DNA from: Pseudomonadota bacterium
Lineage (GTDB): Bacteria; Pseudomonadota; Alphaproteobacteria; Azospirillales; Azospirillaceae
Assembly (NCBI GenBank): GCA_023416455.1
Contig: JAEZHQ010000604.1
Location: forward strand, 1 to 6,503
Length of the DNA stretch: 6,503 bases
Direction of reading: 5' to 3'
Shown: piece after piece, positions 1 through 6,027 of the stretch
Layout of the letters: every line of letters starts with the position of its first letter
Numbering within the stretch: position 1 is the stretch's first letter
Translations under genes and position numbers: made by a program
Notes under the pieces: model-generated
Told to the model about the DNA's origin: nothing
The model's input: the letters and a program-made list of their open reading frames with translations, nothing else
Databases searched by the model: none

Positions 1-489
1 GCGCCCGGCCACGCCGACGCGGTGCCCGCCCCGCTCGGCCCGCCGGCCCAGCAGCCGCGCGTGGAGGGGCTGGTCGGGGAACGCGACCTGCCGGTCTACA
101 CCAGCGCCCAGGGTGGATCCGGAGCGATGCTGATCAGCTACGAGCCGATCGAGTGGGTGAAGCGGCCGGAACCGCTGTTCGGGGTGCCGAAGGGCTTCGC
201 GGTCTATGTCGTGGGCGATTCGATGGTGCCCGCCTACGAGCAGGGCGACAACATCCTGGTCCACCCGACCAAGCCCCCCCTTCCCGGCGACGACGTGCTG
301 GTGGTCCTGGGCGCCGTCGAGGACGGCATGCACGAGGCTATGGTCAAGCGCCTCGTCCGCATGGACAGCCGGCGCCTGCGGCTGCGGCAATGGAACCCGC
401 CGCCCGGCGAGCAGCCGGAGTTCGAGGTCGACCGCGTGGACGTGGCCGGGGTGCATCTGGTGGTCGGAAAGTACAACCGCCGCCGCTGA
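1..489 (+). CDS. S24-family (LexA/CI-like) repressor, C-terminal part, 5'-truncated by window
   Basis: The frame is open to the first base, so this is the C-terminal 162 residues of a longer protein; the GTG at 22 is unlikely to be the true start. The sequence shows the self-cleaving S24 peptidase fold of LexA and phage CI repressors. A linker region reading D-L-P-V-Y-T-S-A-Q-G-G precedes the motif V-V-G-D-S-M-V-P, whose Ser (codon 220-222) is the nucleophile. The Lys of A-M-V-K-R-L-V-R (codon 346-348) is the general base. Members with this linker usually carry an N-terminal XRE-type helix-turn-helix, which would lie before base 1. By family, such proteins bind operators as dimers, and many cleave themselves when stimulated by RecA filaments; whether this one does cannot be seen. 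The cleavage region has G-G near the expected A-G, so the exact scissile bond is uncertain. It is a regulator rather than UmuD, judging from the linker and context, but this is inference. Confidence 0.92.
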   Translation, partial: APGHADAVPAPLGPPAQQPRVEGLVGERDLPVYTSAQGGSGAMLISYEPIEWVKRPEPLFGVPKGFAVYVVGDSMVPAYEQGDNILVHPTKPPLPGDDVLVVLGAVEDGMHEAMVKRLVRMDSRRLRLRQWNPPPGEQPEFEVDRVDVAGVHLVVGKYNRRR

Positions 490-501
490 CCGCGGCGGCG
501 G
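477..501 (+). terminator. 10-bp GC hairpin spanning the stop codon of the S24 gene
   Basis: Perfect inverted repeat: CCGCCGCCGC (477-486) pairs with GCGGCGGCGG (492-501). The 5-nt loop TGACC contains the TGA stop (487-489). No T-run follows, so it is not a classical intrinsic terminator. It could still slow or end transcription, or protect the 3' end. The arms are simple CCG repeats that also encode the Arg-rich C-terminus, so chance is possible. Confidence 0.4.
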
Positions 502-507
502 GGCTCT

Positions 508-599
508 CCCCGTCAGCTCGCCCCCTTCGGTTGCCCCCTTCGGTCGCCCCCTTCAGTTGGCCCCGTCAGTTCGCCCCCTTCAGTTGCCTGGTTCAGCTC
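508..599. repeat. Seven degenerate 13-bp tandem repeats (consensus CCCCCTTCRGTYG)
   Basis: Units start at 508, 521, 534, 547, 561, 574 and 587, all 13 bp apart except one extra base at 560. Units 2, 3, 4 and 6 share CCCCCTTCRGTYG almost exactly; units 1 and 5 read CCCCGTCAGYTCG; unit 7 is the most divergent and contains the stop codon of the minus-strand gene (593-595). The tract fills the gap between the convergent S24 gene and the small minus-strand gene. A 13-bp period shifts frame each copy, so it does not encode a peptide repeat. It may be replication-slippage DNA, a binding array or an unusual 3'-end element; nothing in the sequence decides this. Confidence 0.8.
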
Positions 600-841
600 C
601 CCGGGTCGGGCACCTGGCCCAGCCGCGCCAGGACCACCGGGCCGTCCCCATCCCCGTCGCCTTCCCCTGTGGCGGCGCGCAACACCTCCACCCCGACGAT
701 GCGGCGCCCGCTGGCCAGCATCCGCTCGGCCCGCAGCCGGGCCGCCGCCGCGCCGTCGACCCCGACCGCCGAGTCGGGCTGCAACCCTCCCTTGCGACCG
801 CGAATGTAGGGCTGGCAGAGGAAAAGGGAGCGGGCCGGCAT
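593..841 (-). CDS. Small hypothetical protein (82 aa), probably SOS/LexA-controlled
   Basis: I do not recognise a named family. The product starts M-P-A-R-S-L-F-L-C-Q-P-Y-I-R-G-R-K-G-G-L. It is basic at the N-terminus, has a helical Ala/Arg-rich centre (residues 30-45), a Gly-Asp repeat (residues 59-67) and a Val/Leu-rich end (V-V-L-A-R-L-G). There is no signal peptide or membrane segment, so it is probably cytosolic. Two adjacent ATGs exist (844 and 841). The GGAG at 852-849 is 4 nt from the first but 7 nt from the second, so 841 is preferred. Support for it being real is the good ribosome site, the LexA-type operator GAAC-N7-GAAC directly upstream, and a codon pattern like the neighbours. 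Overlapping longer frames on either strand lack such signals. It ends within the 13-bp repeat tract. A role in DNA-damage response is suggested only by the operator. Confidence 0.65.
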   Translation of the reverse strand: MPARSLFLCQPYIRGRKGGLQPDSAVGVDGAAAARLRAERMLASGRRIVGVEVLRAATGEGDGDGDGPVVLARLGQVPDPGS

Positions 842-848
842 CATGCAT

Positions 849-852
849 CTCC
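849..852 (-). promoter_or_regulatory. Ribosome binding site deciding the start of the small minus-strand gene
   Basis: GGAG on the minus strand at 852-849. The 7-nt gap to the ATG at 841 is near optimal, while the 4-nt gap to the ATG at 844 is short, so the second of the two tandem ATGs is the likelier start. Confidence 0.6.
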
Positions 853-857
853 AATAC

Positions 858-872
858 GTTCTTCTTTTGTTC
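858..872 (-). promoter_or_regulatory. SOS box (LexA operator), alphaproteobacterial type
   Basis: The plus strand reads GTTC (858-861), seven bases TTCTTTT, GTTC (869-872); the minus strand reads GAACAAAAGAAGAAC. The direct repeat GTTC-N7-GTTC is the established LexA recognition motif in alphaproteobacteria such as Rhizobium, Rhodobacter and Caulobacter, and differs from the palindromic boxes of E. coli and B. subtilis. The A-rich spacer on the minus strand is typical. It sits 16 nt upstream of the preferred ATG start of the minus-strand gene and would overlap the -10/start region, where LexA would block transcription until DNA damage. Its position and orientation fit that gene, not the divergent one. 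Confidence 0.75.
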
Positions 873-891
873 TGCCATGCAACCGCAAGGA

Positions 892-897
892 AGTCAA
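892..897 (-). promoter_or_regulatory. Candidate -35 element for the SOS-box gene
   Basis: The minus strand reads TTGACT at 897-892. A 17-18 bp spacer would put the -10 at about 874-868, where the bases are CAGAAC or AGAACA. That is a weak -10, but it lies inside the SOS box, which fits repression by occlusion. Only the -35 half is convincing. Confidence 0.4.
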
Positions 898-947
898 GGC
901 GTTCCGTCGGAGCGCGTTTGTAGTTACAACTTGATGTGAGATATGGC

Positions 948-976
948 TTGACGATATCACATCATAATGTGATGAT
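948..976 (+). promoter_or_regulatory. Candidate sigma70-type promoter for the small plus-strand gene pair
   Basis: TTGACG (948-953), a 17-bp spacer, then GATGAT (971-976), which matches TATAAT at four of six places. It lies in the AT-richer island 920-977 and ends 29 bp before the ATG at 1006, leaving a short leader with a strong ribosome site. An alternative pair, TTGATG (931-936) with TATCAC (955-960), overlaps it. Confidence 0.45.
956..973. promoter_or_regulatory. Inverted-repeat operator candidate ATCACAT-CATA-ATGTGAT
   Basis: A perfect 7-bp inverted repeat (956-962 and 967-973) with a 4-bp centre sits in the spacer and -10 of the candidate promoter at 948-976. A further half-site, TGATGTGA at 932-939, is the exact reverse complement of 957-964. 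The layout suggests binding of a dimeric repressor that would hinder RNA polymerase. Which protein binds is unknown; the S24 repressor is one candidate by proximity only. Confidence 0.5.
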
Positions 977-1005
977 CCGGCGCCGAGAGCCGAGGGAGGA
1001 CCCGC

Positions 1006-1320
1006 ATGACCGCCATCGCCACCCGCCCGCCCGTCCCGCATCTCCGGCGCGAGGCGGCCGGGCCGCCCTCCACGGCGGAGGTGCTGTCGCGCCTGAAGGC
1101 CGCCCATGCCCGCATGGGCGGCGCCGGCCGTTTCGCGCTGACCCACAGCGTCGGGGCCGAGGTGGACTGCTATCTCACCCACTGGTTCCGGCCGGCCCCC
1201 GGCGCCCTGGAGGACTGCCGGCCCGTCGCCTCCGGAACGCTGGAGGCGTGCCTGGAGGCGGCGGAGCGCTACGCCGCCGAACGCGCCGGAACGGCCGGGG
1301 CGGCCGGGGCGGCGCGCTGA
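1006..1320 (+). CDS. Hypothetical protein (104 aa), first of a two-gene unit
   Basis: Not recognised. The ATG at 1006 follows a strong ribosome site, GGGAGGA at 994-1000, with 5 nt between, and third positions are almost all G or C as in neighbouring genes. The product has a basic Pro-rich N-terminus (residues 1-22), a helical stretch A-E-V-L-S-R-L-K-A-A-H, a likely beta region with D-C-Y-L-T-H-W-F (residues 54-61), a second helix around E-A-C-L-E-A-A-E-R-Y-A and a low-complexity Ala/Gly tail. It has three Cys (55, 71, 82) and no signal peptide or membrane segment. The candidate promoter and operator at 948-976 lie just upstream. The next gene begins six bases after the stop in the same frame, so the two are either translationally coupled or halves of one gene split by a TGA. 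Confidence 0.75.
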   Translation: MTAIATRPPVPHLRREAAGPPSTAEVLSRLKAAHARMGGAGRFALTHSVGAEVDCYLTHWFRPAPGALEDCRPVASGTLEACLEAAERYAAERAGTAGAAGAAR

Positions 1321-1326
1321 GCGGCG

Positions 1327-1542
1327 ATGGCTGCCCTCCCCCGCCTCGACCCCGAGGAGCGCGCCGCCGCCCTCGACGCCCACCGCCACGCCCTCGCCCT
1401 CAAGGCCGTGGTCGACCGGCTGTTCGAGCGCGCCTCGCCCGACCTGCGCGCGGCGCTGCGCTGGCTGGCCGCCAACGTCGACGACGCCGCCAGCGACCTT
1501 GCCGGGCTCATCGCCGACTCCGAGCCACGGGGCCGCGGCTGA
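1327..1542 (+). CDS. Hypothetical protein (71 aa), second of the two-gene unit
   Basis: Not recognised. The frame shows almost complete G or C at third positions, which supports real coding. The product is predicted almost wholly helical and rich in Ala, Leu, Asp and Arg: an N-terminal helix over E-E-R-A-A-A-L-D-A-H, a hydrophobic V-V-D-R-L-F-E-R-A-S, then L-R-A-A-L-R-W-L-A-A-N-V-D-D-A-A and a short Arg/Gly tail. There is no Cys, signal peptide or membrane segment. Only a weak ribosome site (TGAGCGG across the previous stop) precedes the ATG, so translation probably depends on ribosomes finishing the upstream gene. The frame is the same as the upstream gene, with TGA-GCG-GCG-ATG at the junction. 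The stop lies in the loop of a 10-bp hairpin. Confidence 0.65.
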   Translation: MAALPRLDPEERAAALDAHRHALALKAVVDRLFERASPDLRAALRWLAANVDDAASDLAGLIADSEPRGRG

Positions 1543-1552
1543 CCGCGGCCCC
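1529..1552. terminator. Perfect 10-bp GC hairpin at the convergent gene ends
   Basis: GGGGCCGCGG (1529-1538) pairs with CCGCGGCCCC (1543-1552) around the loop CTGA, which contains the TGA stop (1540-1542). It sits between the end of the small plus-strand gene and the end of the RND permease gene on the other strand (1568), where a two-way terminator would be expected. No T-run follows on either side, so any termination would be of a non-classical kind. The symmetry is less repetitive than the CCG hairpin at 477-501, so chance is less likely. Confidence 0.55.
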
Positions 1553-1567
1553 GGGCGGGCGTCCGTA

Positions 1568-4500
1568 TCAGCGGTCGCCCGCCGGGCCGGCCAGCGTGCC
1601 CTCCCCGCCGACCGGGGCCGCCGCCGGCCGCCGGCTGGAACCGGCCAGGCTCCGCAGCAGGACGTAGAAGACCGGGGTCAGGACCAGCCCGAACAGGGTG
1701 ACGCCCAGCATGCCGAAGAACACCGCCACGCCCATGGCCTGGCGCATCTCCGCGCCGGCCCCGCTGGACAGCACCAGCGGCACCACCCCCATGATGAAGG
1801 CGATGGAGGTCATCAGGATCGGGCGCAGCCGCAGCCGGCTGGCCTCGATGGCGGCGGCGGCGGCGGAGTGGCCCTGCCGTTCCAGCTCGCGGGCGAACTC
1901 CACGATCAGGATGGCGTTCTTCGCCGACAGCCCGACCAGCACCATGAAGCCGATCTGGGTGAAGACGTTGTTTTCGCCGCCGGTCAGCCAGAGGCCGGCC
2001 AGGGCGGACAGCAGGCTCATCGGGACGATCAGCAGGATGGCCAGCGGCAGCGTCAGGCTCTCGTACTGCGCCGCCAGCACCAGGAAGACGAGCAGGACGC
2101 TGATCGGGAAGACCCACAGCGCCGCGTTGCCGGCCAGGATCTGCTGGTAGGTCAGGTCGGTCCATTCGAAGCGGATGCCGCGCGGCAGGACCTCGGCGGC
2201 GATGCGCTCGGCCGCCGCCTCGGCCTGGCCCGAGGAATAGCCGGGGGCCGGCCCGCCGTTGATGTCGGCCGCCATGTAGCCGTTGTAGCGCACCACCATC
2301 TCCGGGCCGTAGCCGGGGGCGACGGTGACCAGCGAGGAGAGCGGCACCATGTCGCCCCGGGCGTTGCGGGTCTTCAGAAGCCCGATGTCCTCGGCCCGCG
2401 CGCGGAACGCCGCGTCGGCCTGGACGCGGACCTGGTAGACCCGGCCCAGCGCGTTGAAGTCGTTGACGTAGAGCGAGCCCAGATAGATCTGCATGGCGTC
2501 GAAGACGTCGCCGACCGCAACCCCCTGCTGCTTGGCCTTCACCCGGTCCAGCGCGACGTCAAGCTGCGGCACGTTGATCTGGAAGCTGGAGAAGCTCGGC
2601 CCCAGCTCCGGCGCCTGCGCCGCCCTGGCGGTGAAGGCCGCCACCGCCTCGCTCAGCGCCTCCAGGCCGAGCGCGCCGCGGTCCTCCAGCTGCATCTTGA
2701 AGCCGCCCAGCGTGCCCAGCCCCATCACCGGGGGCGGCGGGAAGATGGCCACGAAGGCTTCCTTCAGGCCGGCGTAGCGCCCTTGCAGGTCGGCGGCGAT
2801 GGCCGCCGCCGACAGCTCCGGGCTGCGGCGCTCCGCGAAGGGCTTCAGCGTGACGAACAGGATGCCGGCGCTGGAGCTGTTGGTGAAGCCGTTCACCGAC
2901 AGGCCTGGGAAGGCGACGGCGCTCTCCACGCCGGGCCGGGCCAGCGCGATGTCGCCCATGGCGCGGATCACCGCCTCGGTCCGGTCGAGCGAGGCGCCGG
3001 CGGGGAGCTGGGCGAAGCTGATCAGATACTCCTTGTCCTGGGGCGGGACGAAGCCGGTGGGGACCGCCCGGCCGAGCAGCACGGTGACGCCCAGCAGCGC
3101 GGCGTAGACCGCCAGCAGGGCGCCCTTGCGGCGCAGGACGCCGGCGACGCCCCGGCCGTAGCCCTCGGAGCCGCGCCGGAAGACCCGGTTGAAACGGTCG
3201 AAGAAACCCCCGAAGACCCGGTTCATGCCGCGGGTCAGCGCGTCTTGCGGCTGGTCGTGGCCGCGCAGCAGCACCGCCGACAGGGCCGGCGACAGGGTCA
3301 GCGAGTTGAAGGCGGAGATGACCGTGGAGATGGCGATGGTCATCGCGAACTGCCGGTAGAACTCCCCGGTCAGCCCGGTCATGGCGGCCAGCGGGACGAA
3401 GACGGCGACCAGGGTCAGGGCGATGGCGACGATCGGGCCGCTCACCTCCTCCATGGCCCGGTGGGTGGCCTCCCGGGCCGACAGGCCGGCGGCGATGTTG
3501 CGCTCGACATTCTCCACCACCACGATGGCGTCGTCCACCACGATGCCGATCGCCAGCACCATGCCGAACAGCGACAGCGCGTTGATGGAATAGCCGAAGG
3601 CGAGCATGAGCGAGAAGGTGCCGACGATCGACACCGGCACCGCCAGCAGCGGGATGACCGAGGCGCGCCAGGTCTGGAGGAAGACGATGACGACGACCAC
3701 CACCAGCGCCACCGCCTCCAGCAGCGTGTGGACGACCGCCTCGATGCTGGCGCGGACGAACTGGGTCGGGTCGTAGACGATGGCGTAGTCGACGCCGTCC
3801 GGCATGTCCTCCTTCAGCTCCGCCATGGCCGCGCGGACCGCGCCGGAGATGGCCAGCGCGTTGGCGCCCGGCGCCTGGTTGATGGCCACCGCCACCGCCG
3901 GCTTGTTGTTCAGAAGCGACCGCAGCCCGTACTCCGCCGCCGCCAGCTCGACCCGCGCGACGTCGCGCAGATGGGTGACGCCGCCGTCGGGGCTGGTCTT
4001 CAGGACGATCGCGGCGAACTCCTCGGCGGTCCGCAGCCGGCCGCGCGCGTTGACCGACAGTTGCAGCGGCACGTCGGGCAGGGTCGGGGCGGCGCCGACG
4101 ACCCCGGCCGCCACCTGGACGTTCTGCTCCCGGATCGCCGCCACCACGTCGGCGGCGGTCAGGCCGCGCTGGGCGACCTTCTGCGGATCCAGCCAGACCC
4201 GCATGGCGTAGTCGCCGGCCCCCCAGAGCTGGACCTCCCCCACCCCCTCGATCCGGCCCAGGCGGTCCTTGACGTTCAGCAGCGCGTGGTTGCGCAGGTA
4301 GGTCATGTCGTAGCGGTCGTCGGGCGACAGCAGATGGACCACCATGGTCAGGGTCGGCGAGCTTTTGACCGTGGTGACGCCCAGGCGCTGGACGTCCTCC
4401 GGCAGGCGCGGCAGGGCCTGGGCAACCCGGTTCTGCACGAGCTGCTGGGCCTTGTCCGGGTCGGTCCCCAGCCGGAAGGTGACGGTCAGCGCCATGTTGC

Positions 4501-4762
4501 CGTCGCTGTTGGCCTGCGACTGCATGTAGAGCATGTTCTCGACGCCGTTGATCTGCTCCTCCAGGGGGGCGGCCACCGTCTCGGCGATGACCGTGGGGTT
4601 GGCCCCCGGATACTGGGCGCGCACGACGACGGAGGGCGGAACCACCTCCGGGTATTCGGAAACGGGAAGCCGGACCAGGGCGAGCGCCCCGGCCAGGACC
4701 AGGGCCACCGACAGGACGCTGGCAAAGATCGGCCGGTCGATGAAGAAGCGGGAAAAGCTCAT
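1568..4762 (-). CDS. RND multidrug efflux inner-membrane permease (MexF/HAE1 type)
   Basis: Product of 1064 aa, the usual length for MexF-like pumps. These trimeric inner-membrane proteins export drugs, solvents or toxic metabolites from the periplasm or inner leaflet in exchange for protons, working with a periplasmic adaptor and an outer-membrane channel. The start M-S-F-S-R-F-F-I-D-R-P-I-F-A is the family signature. TM1 is at about 12-30, a porter loop at 35-340, TM2-TM6 at about 342-497, TM7 near 546-563, a second porter loop to about 875 and TM8-TM12 at about 880-1036. The proton relay is intact: Asp410-Asp411 in G-I-V-V-D-D-A-I (TM4) and Lys948 in G-L-S-A-K-N-A-I (TM10). The region V-R-A-Q-Y-P-G-A-N-P and the F-P-P-P-P loop are also typical. 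The ATG at 4762 has a weak GAGA ribosome site 6 nt upstream and starts 25 bp after the adaptor stop, so the two genes form one operon. Substrates cannot be told. No outer-membrane factor gene follows. Confidence 0.97.
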   Translation of the reverse strand: MSFSRFFIDRPIFASVLSVALVLAGALALVRLPVSEYPEVVPPSVVVRAQYPGANPTVIAETVAAPLEEQINGVENMLYMQSQANSDGNMALTVTFRLGTDPDKAQQLVQNRVAQALPRLPEDVQRLGVTTVKSSPTLTMVVHLLSPDDRYDMTYLRNHALLNVKDRLGRIEGVGEVQLWGAGDYAMRVWLDPQKVAQRGLTAADVVAAIREQNVQVAAGVVGAAPTLPDVPLQLSVNARGRLRTAEEFAAIVLKTSPDGGVTHLRDVARVELAAAEYGLRSLLNNKPAVAVAINQAPGANALAISGAVRAAMAELKEDMPDGVDYAIVYDPTQFVRASIEAVVHTLLEAVALVVVVVIVFLQTWRASVIPLLAVPVSIVGTFSLMLAFGYSINALSLFGMVLAIGIVVDDAIVVVENVERNIAAGLSAREATHRAMEEVSGPIVAIALTLVAVFVPLAAMTGLTGEFYRQFAMTIAISTVISAFNSLTLSPALSAVLLRGHDQPQDALTRGMNRVFGGFFDRFNRVFRRGSEGYGRGVAGVLRRKGALLAVYAALLGVTVLLGRAVPTGFVPPQDKEYLISFAQLPAGASLDRTEAVIRAMGDIALARPGVESAVAFPGLSVNGFTNSSSAGILFVTLKPFAERRSPELSAAAIAADLQGRYAGLKEAFVAIFPPPPVMGLGTLGGFKMQLEDRGALGLEALSEAVAAFTARAAQAPELGPSFSSFQINVPQLDVALDRVKAKQQGVAVGDVFDAMQIYLGSLYVNDFNALGRVYQVRVQADAAFRARAEDIGLLKTRNARGDMVPLSSLVTVAPGYGPEMVVRYNGYMAADINGGPAPGYSSGQAEAAAERIAAEVLPRGIRFEWTDLTYQQILAGNAALWVFPISVLLVFLVLAAQYESLTLPLAILLIVPMSLLSALAGLWLTGGENNVFTQIGFMVLVGLSAKNAILIVEFARELERQGHSAAAAAIEASRLRLRPILMTSIAFIMGVVPLVLSSGAGAEMRQAMGVAVFFGMLGVTLFGLVLTPVFYVLLRSLAGSSRRPAAAPVGGEGTLAGPAGDR

Positions 4763-4787
4763 GACGGGTCTCGCCGGGCCGGGGGCG

Positions 4788-6002
4788 TCACGGGGCGGCG
4801 GCGGCGGCCACCGCCGTCGCCTCCGGGGCGCCGCCCATGGCGACCGTCCGGGGCTGGACCAGGTCGCCGGGGCGTGCGCGCTGGATGCCGTTGACGACGA
4901 TGCGCTCCCCGGCCGCCAGGCCGCGGGTGACCACGCGCAGACCGTCCCGGAACGGGCCGAGCGCGACGTCGCGGTAGTCCACCCGGCCGTCGTCGGCGAC
5001 GACCAGCACGAACTTCCGGTCCTGGTCGGTGCCGACGGCGCGCTCGTCGACCAGCAGCGCCTCCTCCGGCGCGCCGCCGCCGACCTGGACACGGGCGTGG
5101 AGCCCGGGGACGAGCAGCCCGTCGGGGTTGTCGAAGCGGGCGCGCACGCGGATGGTGCCGGACAGGCTGTCCAGCCGGTTGTCCACATGCTCGACGGTGC
5201 CGGCGCGGGGGTAGCCCTCCTCGTTGGCCAGCCCCAGCCGGACCGGGACGCCGGCGGCGTCCTTCACCGGGGCGATGTGGCTGAGGTAGGTCTGCTCGTC
5301 CACGTCGAAGGCCGCATGGATGGGCGACACCGACACCAGCGTGGTCAGCGGCGCCGCCGCGGCGCCGGCCGCCACCAGGTTGCCGACGGTCAGCTCGGCG
5401 CGGGAGACGCGGCCGGACACCGGCGCGGTGACCCGCGTGTGGGCGAGGTCGAGGGCGGCCATCTCCAGCGCCGCCTCGGCCGCCTTCAGGCCGGCCGCCG
5501 CCTCGCGGGCGGCGTTCTCCTTCTCGTCCAGGGAGCGGCGCGAGATGGTGCTGTCGGCGACCAGCCGCCGGCCGCGCTCCAGGTCGGCGGCGGCGTAGCT
5601 GAGGCGGGCCCGGGCCGCCGCCACCTGCGCCTCCGCCCGCGCCACCTCGGCCTCATAGGGGCGGGGATCGATGGTGAAGAGCGGGTCGCCCTGGCGGACC
5701 AGGGCGCCGTTGCGGAAATGGACGGCGACGATGGCGCCGGAGACCTGCGGGCGGACCTCGACCCGCTCCACCGCCTCCAGCCGGCCGGAATAGGGTTGCC
5801 AGGCGGTCACGCGGCGGGCGACGACCGCCGCCACGTCCACCTCCGGCGGGGCGGGAACGGCGGCGGCGGGGGCGGGGGTGCCGTCCGCCCATCCCTGGAC
5901 GGCGGTCAGGCCGGCGACCAGGGCCGCCGGAGCGGCGGCGGCCAGCAGGATGGCGAGCGTCCTGCGCAGGCGGGAACGGGTGCGGGGCGAGCGGTCGGGC
6001 AT
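4788..6002 (-). CDS. RND efflux periplasmic adaptor subunit (MexE/HlyD-like membrane fusion protein)
   Basis: Product of 404 aa, close to MexE (about 410). It bridges the RND permease and an outer-membrane channel. In order: a basic N-terminus with a hydrophobic segment at about 15-35 (signal peptide or anchor; no lipobox Cys), a first lipoyl half with R-P-Q-V-S-G-A-I (85-92) and R-Q-G-D-P-L-F-T-I-D-P-R-P-Y, an alpha-helical hairpin at about 113-190 rich in Ala, Glu and Arg, a second lipoyl half with T-R-V-T-A-P-V-S-G-R-V, a beta-barrel region at about 225-305 and a membrane-proximal region ending near 385. The Ala-rich tail is low complexity. Two in-frame ATGs exist (6008 and 6002). The ribosome site AGGAG at 6014-6010 leaves 1 nt before the first but 7 nt before the second, so 6002 is chosen. 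The gene follows the hydrolase gene by 25 bp and precedes the permease by 25 bp. Confidence 0.96.
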   Translation of the reverse strand: MPDRSPRTRSRLRRTLAILLAAAAPAALVAGLTAVQGWADGTPAPAAAVPAPPEVDVAAVVARRVTAWQPYSGRLEAVERVEVRPQVSGAIVAVHFRNGALVRQGDPLFTIDPRPYEAEVARAEAQVAAARARLSYAAADLERGRRLVADSTISRRSLDEKENAAREAAAGLKAAEAALEMAALDLAHTRVTAPVSGRVSRAELTVGNLVAAGAAAAPLTTLVSVSPIHAAFDVDEQTYLSHIAPVKDAAGVPVRLGLANEEGYPRAGTVEHVDNRLDSLSGTIRVRARFDNPDGLLVPGLHARVQVGGGAPEEALLVDERAVGTDQDRKFVLVVADDGRVDYRDVALGPFRDGLRVVTRGLAAGERIVVNGIQRARPGDLVQPRTVAMGGAPEATAVAAAAAP

Positions 6003-6009
6003 GGTCATG

Positions 6010-6014
6010 CTCCT
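6010..6014 (-). promoter_or_regulatory. Ribosome binding site deciding the adaptor start
   Basis: AGGAG on the minus strand. Spacing is 7 nt to the ATG at 6002 but only 1 nt to the ATG at 6008, so the shorter protein (M-P-D-R-S...) is preferred over M-T-M-P-D. Confidence 0.65.
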
Positions 6015-6027
6015 GGGAACGATCGGG

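Noticed and set aside
274..280. A run of seven C in the S24 coding region as a possible phase-variable tract or frameshift.
   Set aside because: The frame is intact on both sides and the flanking protein matches the S24 fold. A C7 run is common in DNA this GC-rich.
513..878. A 121-codon minus-strand frame overlapping the small SOS-box gene.
   Set aside because: It starts inside the SOS box region without a ribosome site, is Arg/Gly-rich and runs through the 13-bp repeats. The alternative frame starting at 841 has a proper ribosome site and spacing.
935..972. A CRP/FNR-type site built from TGTGA and TCACA.
   Set aside because: CRP sites need TGTGA-N6-TCACA. Here the close pair is everted (TCACA-N6-TGTGA) and the other pair is 17 bp apart, so the match is to half-sites only.
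841..1389. A 182-codon minus-strand frame opposite the small gene pair.
   Set aside because: It covers the promoter island and opposes frames with a strong ribosome site and coding-type codon use.
1499..4894. A 1131-codon open frame on the plus strand opposite the RND permease.
   Set aside because: It is antisense to an unmistakable RND permease. In very GC-rich coding DNA the opposite strand often lacks stops. Its product is low-complexity (His, Gln, Arg, Asp, Gly) with no recognisable domain or ribosome site.
4763..5188. An upstream N-terminal extension of the permease frame to 5188.
   Set aside because: The extension overlaps the adaptor gene in another frame. The family's conserved start M-S-F-S-R-F-F-I-D-R-P is at 4762.
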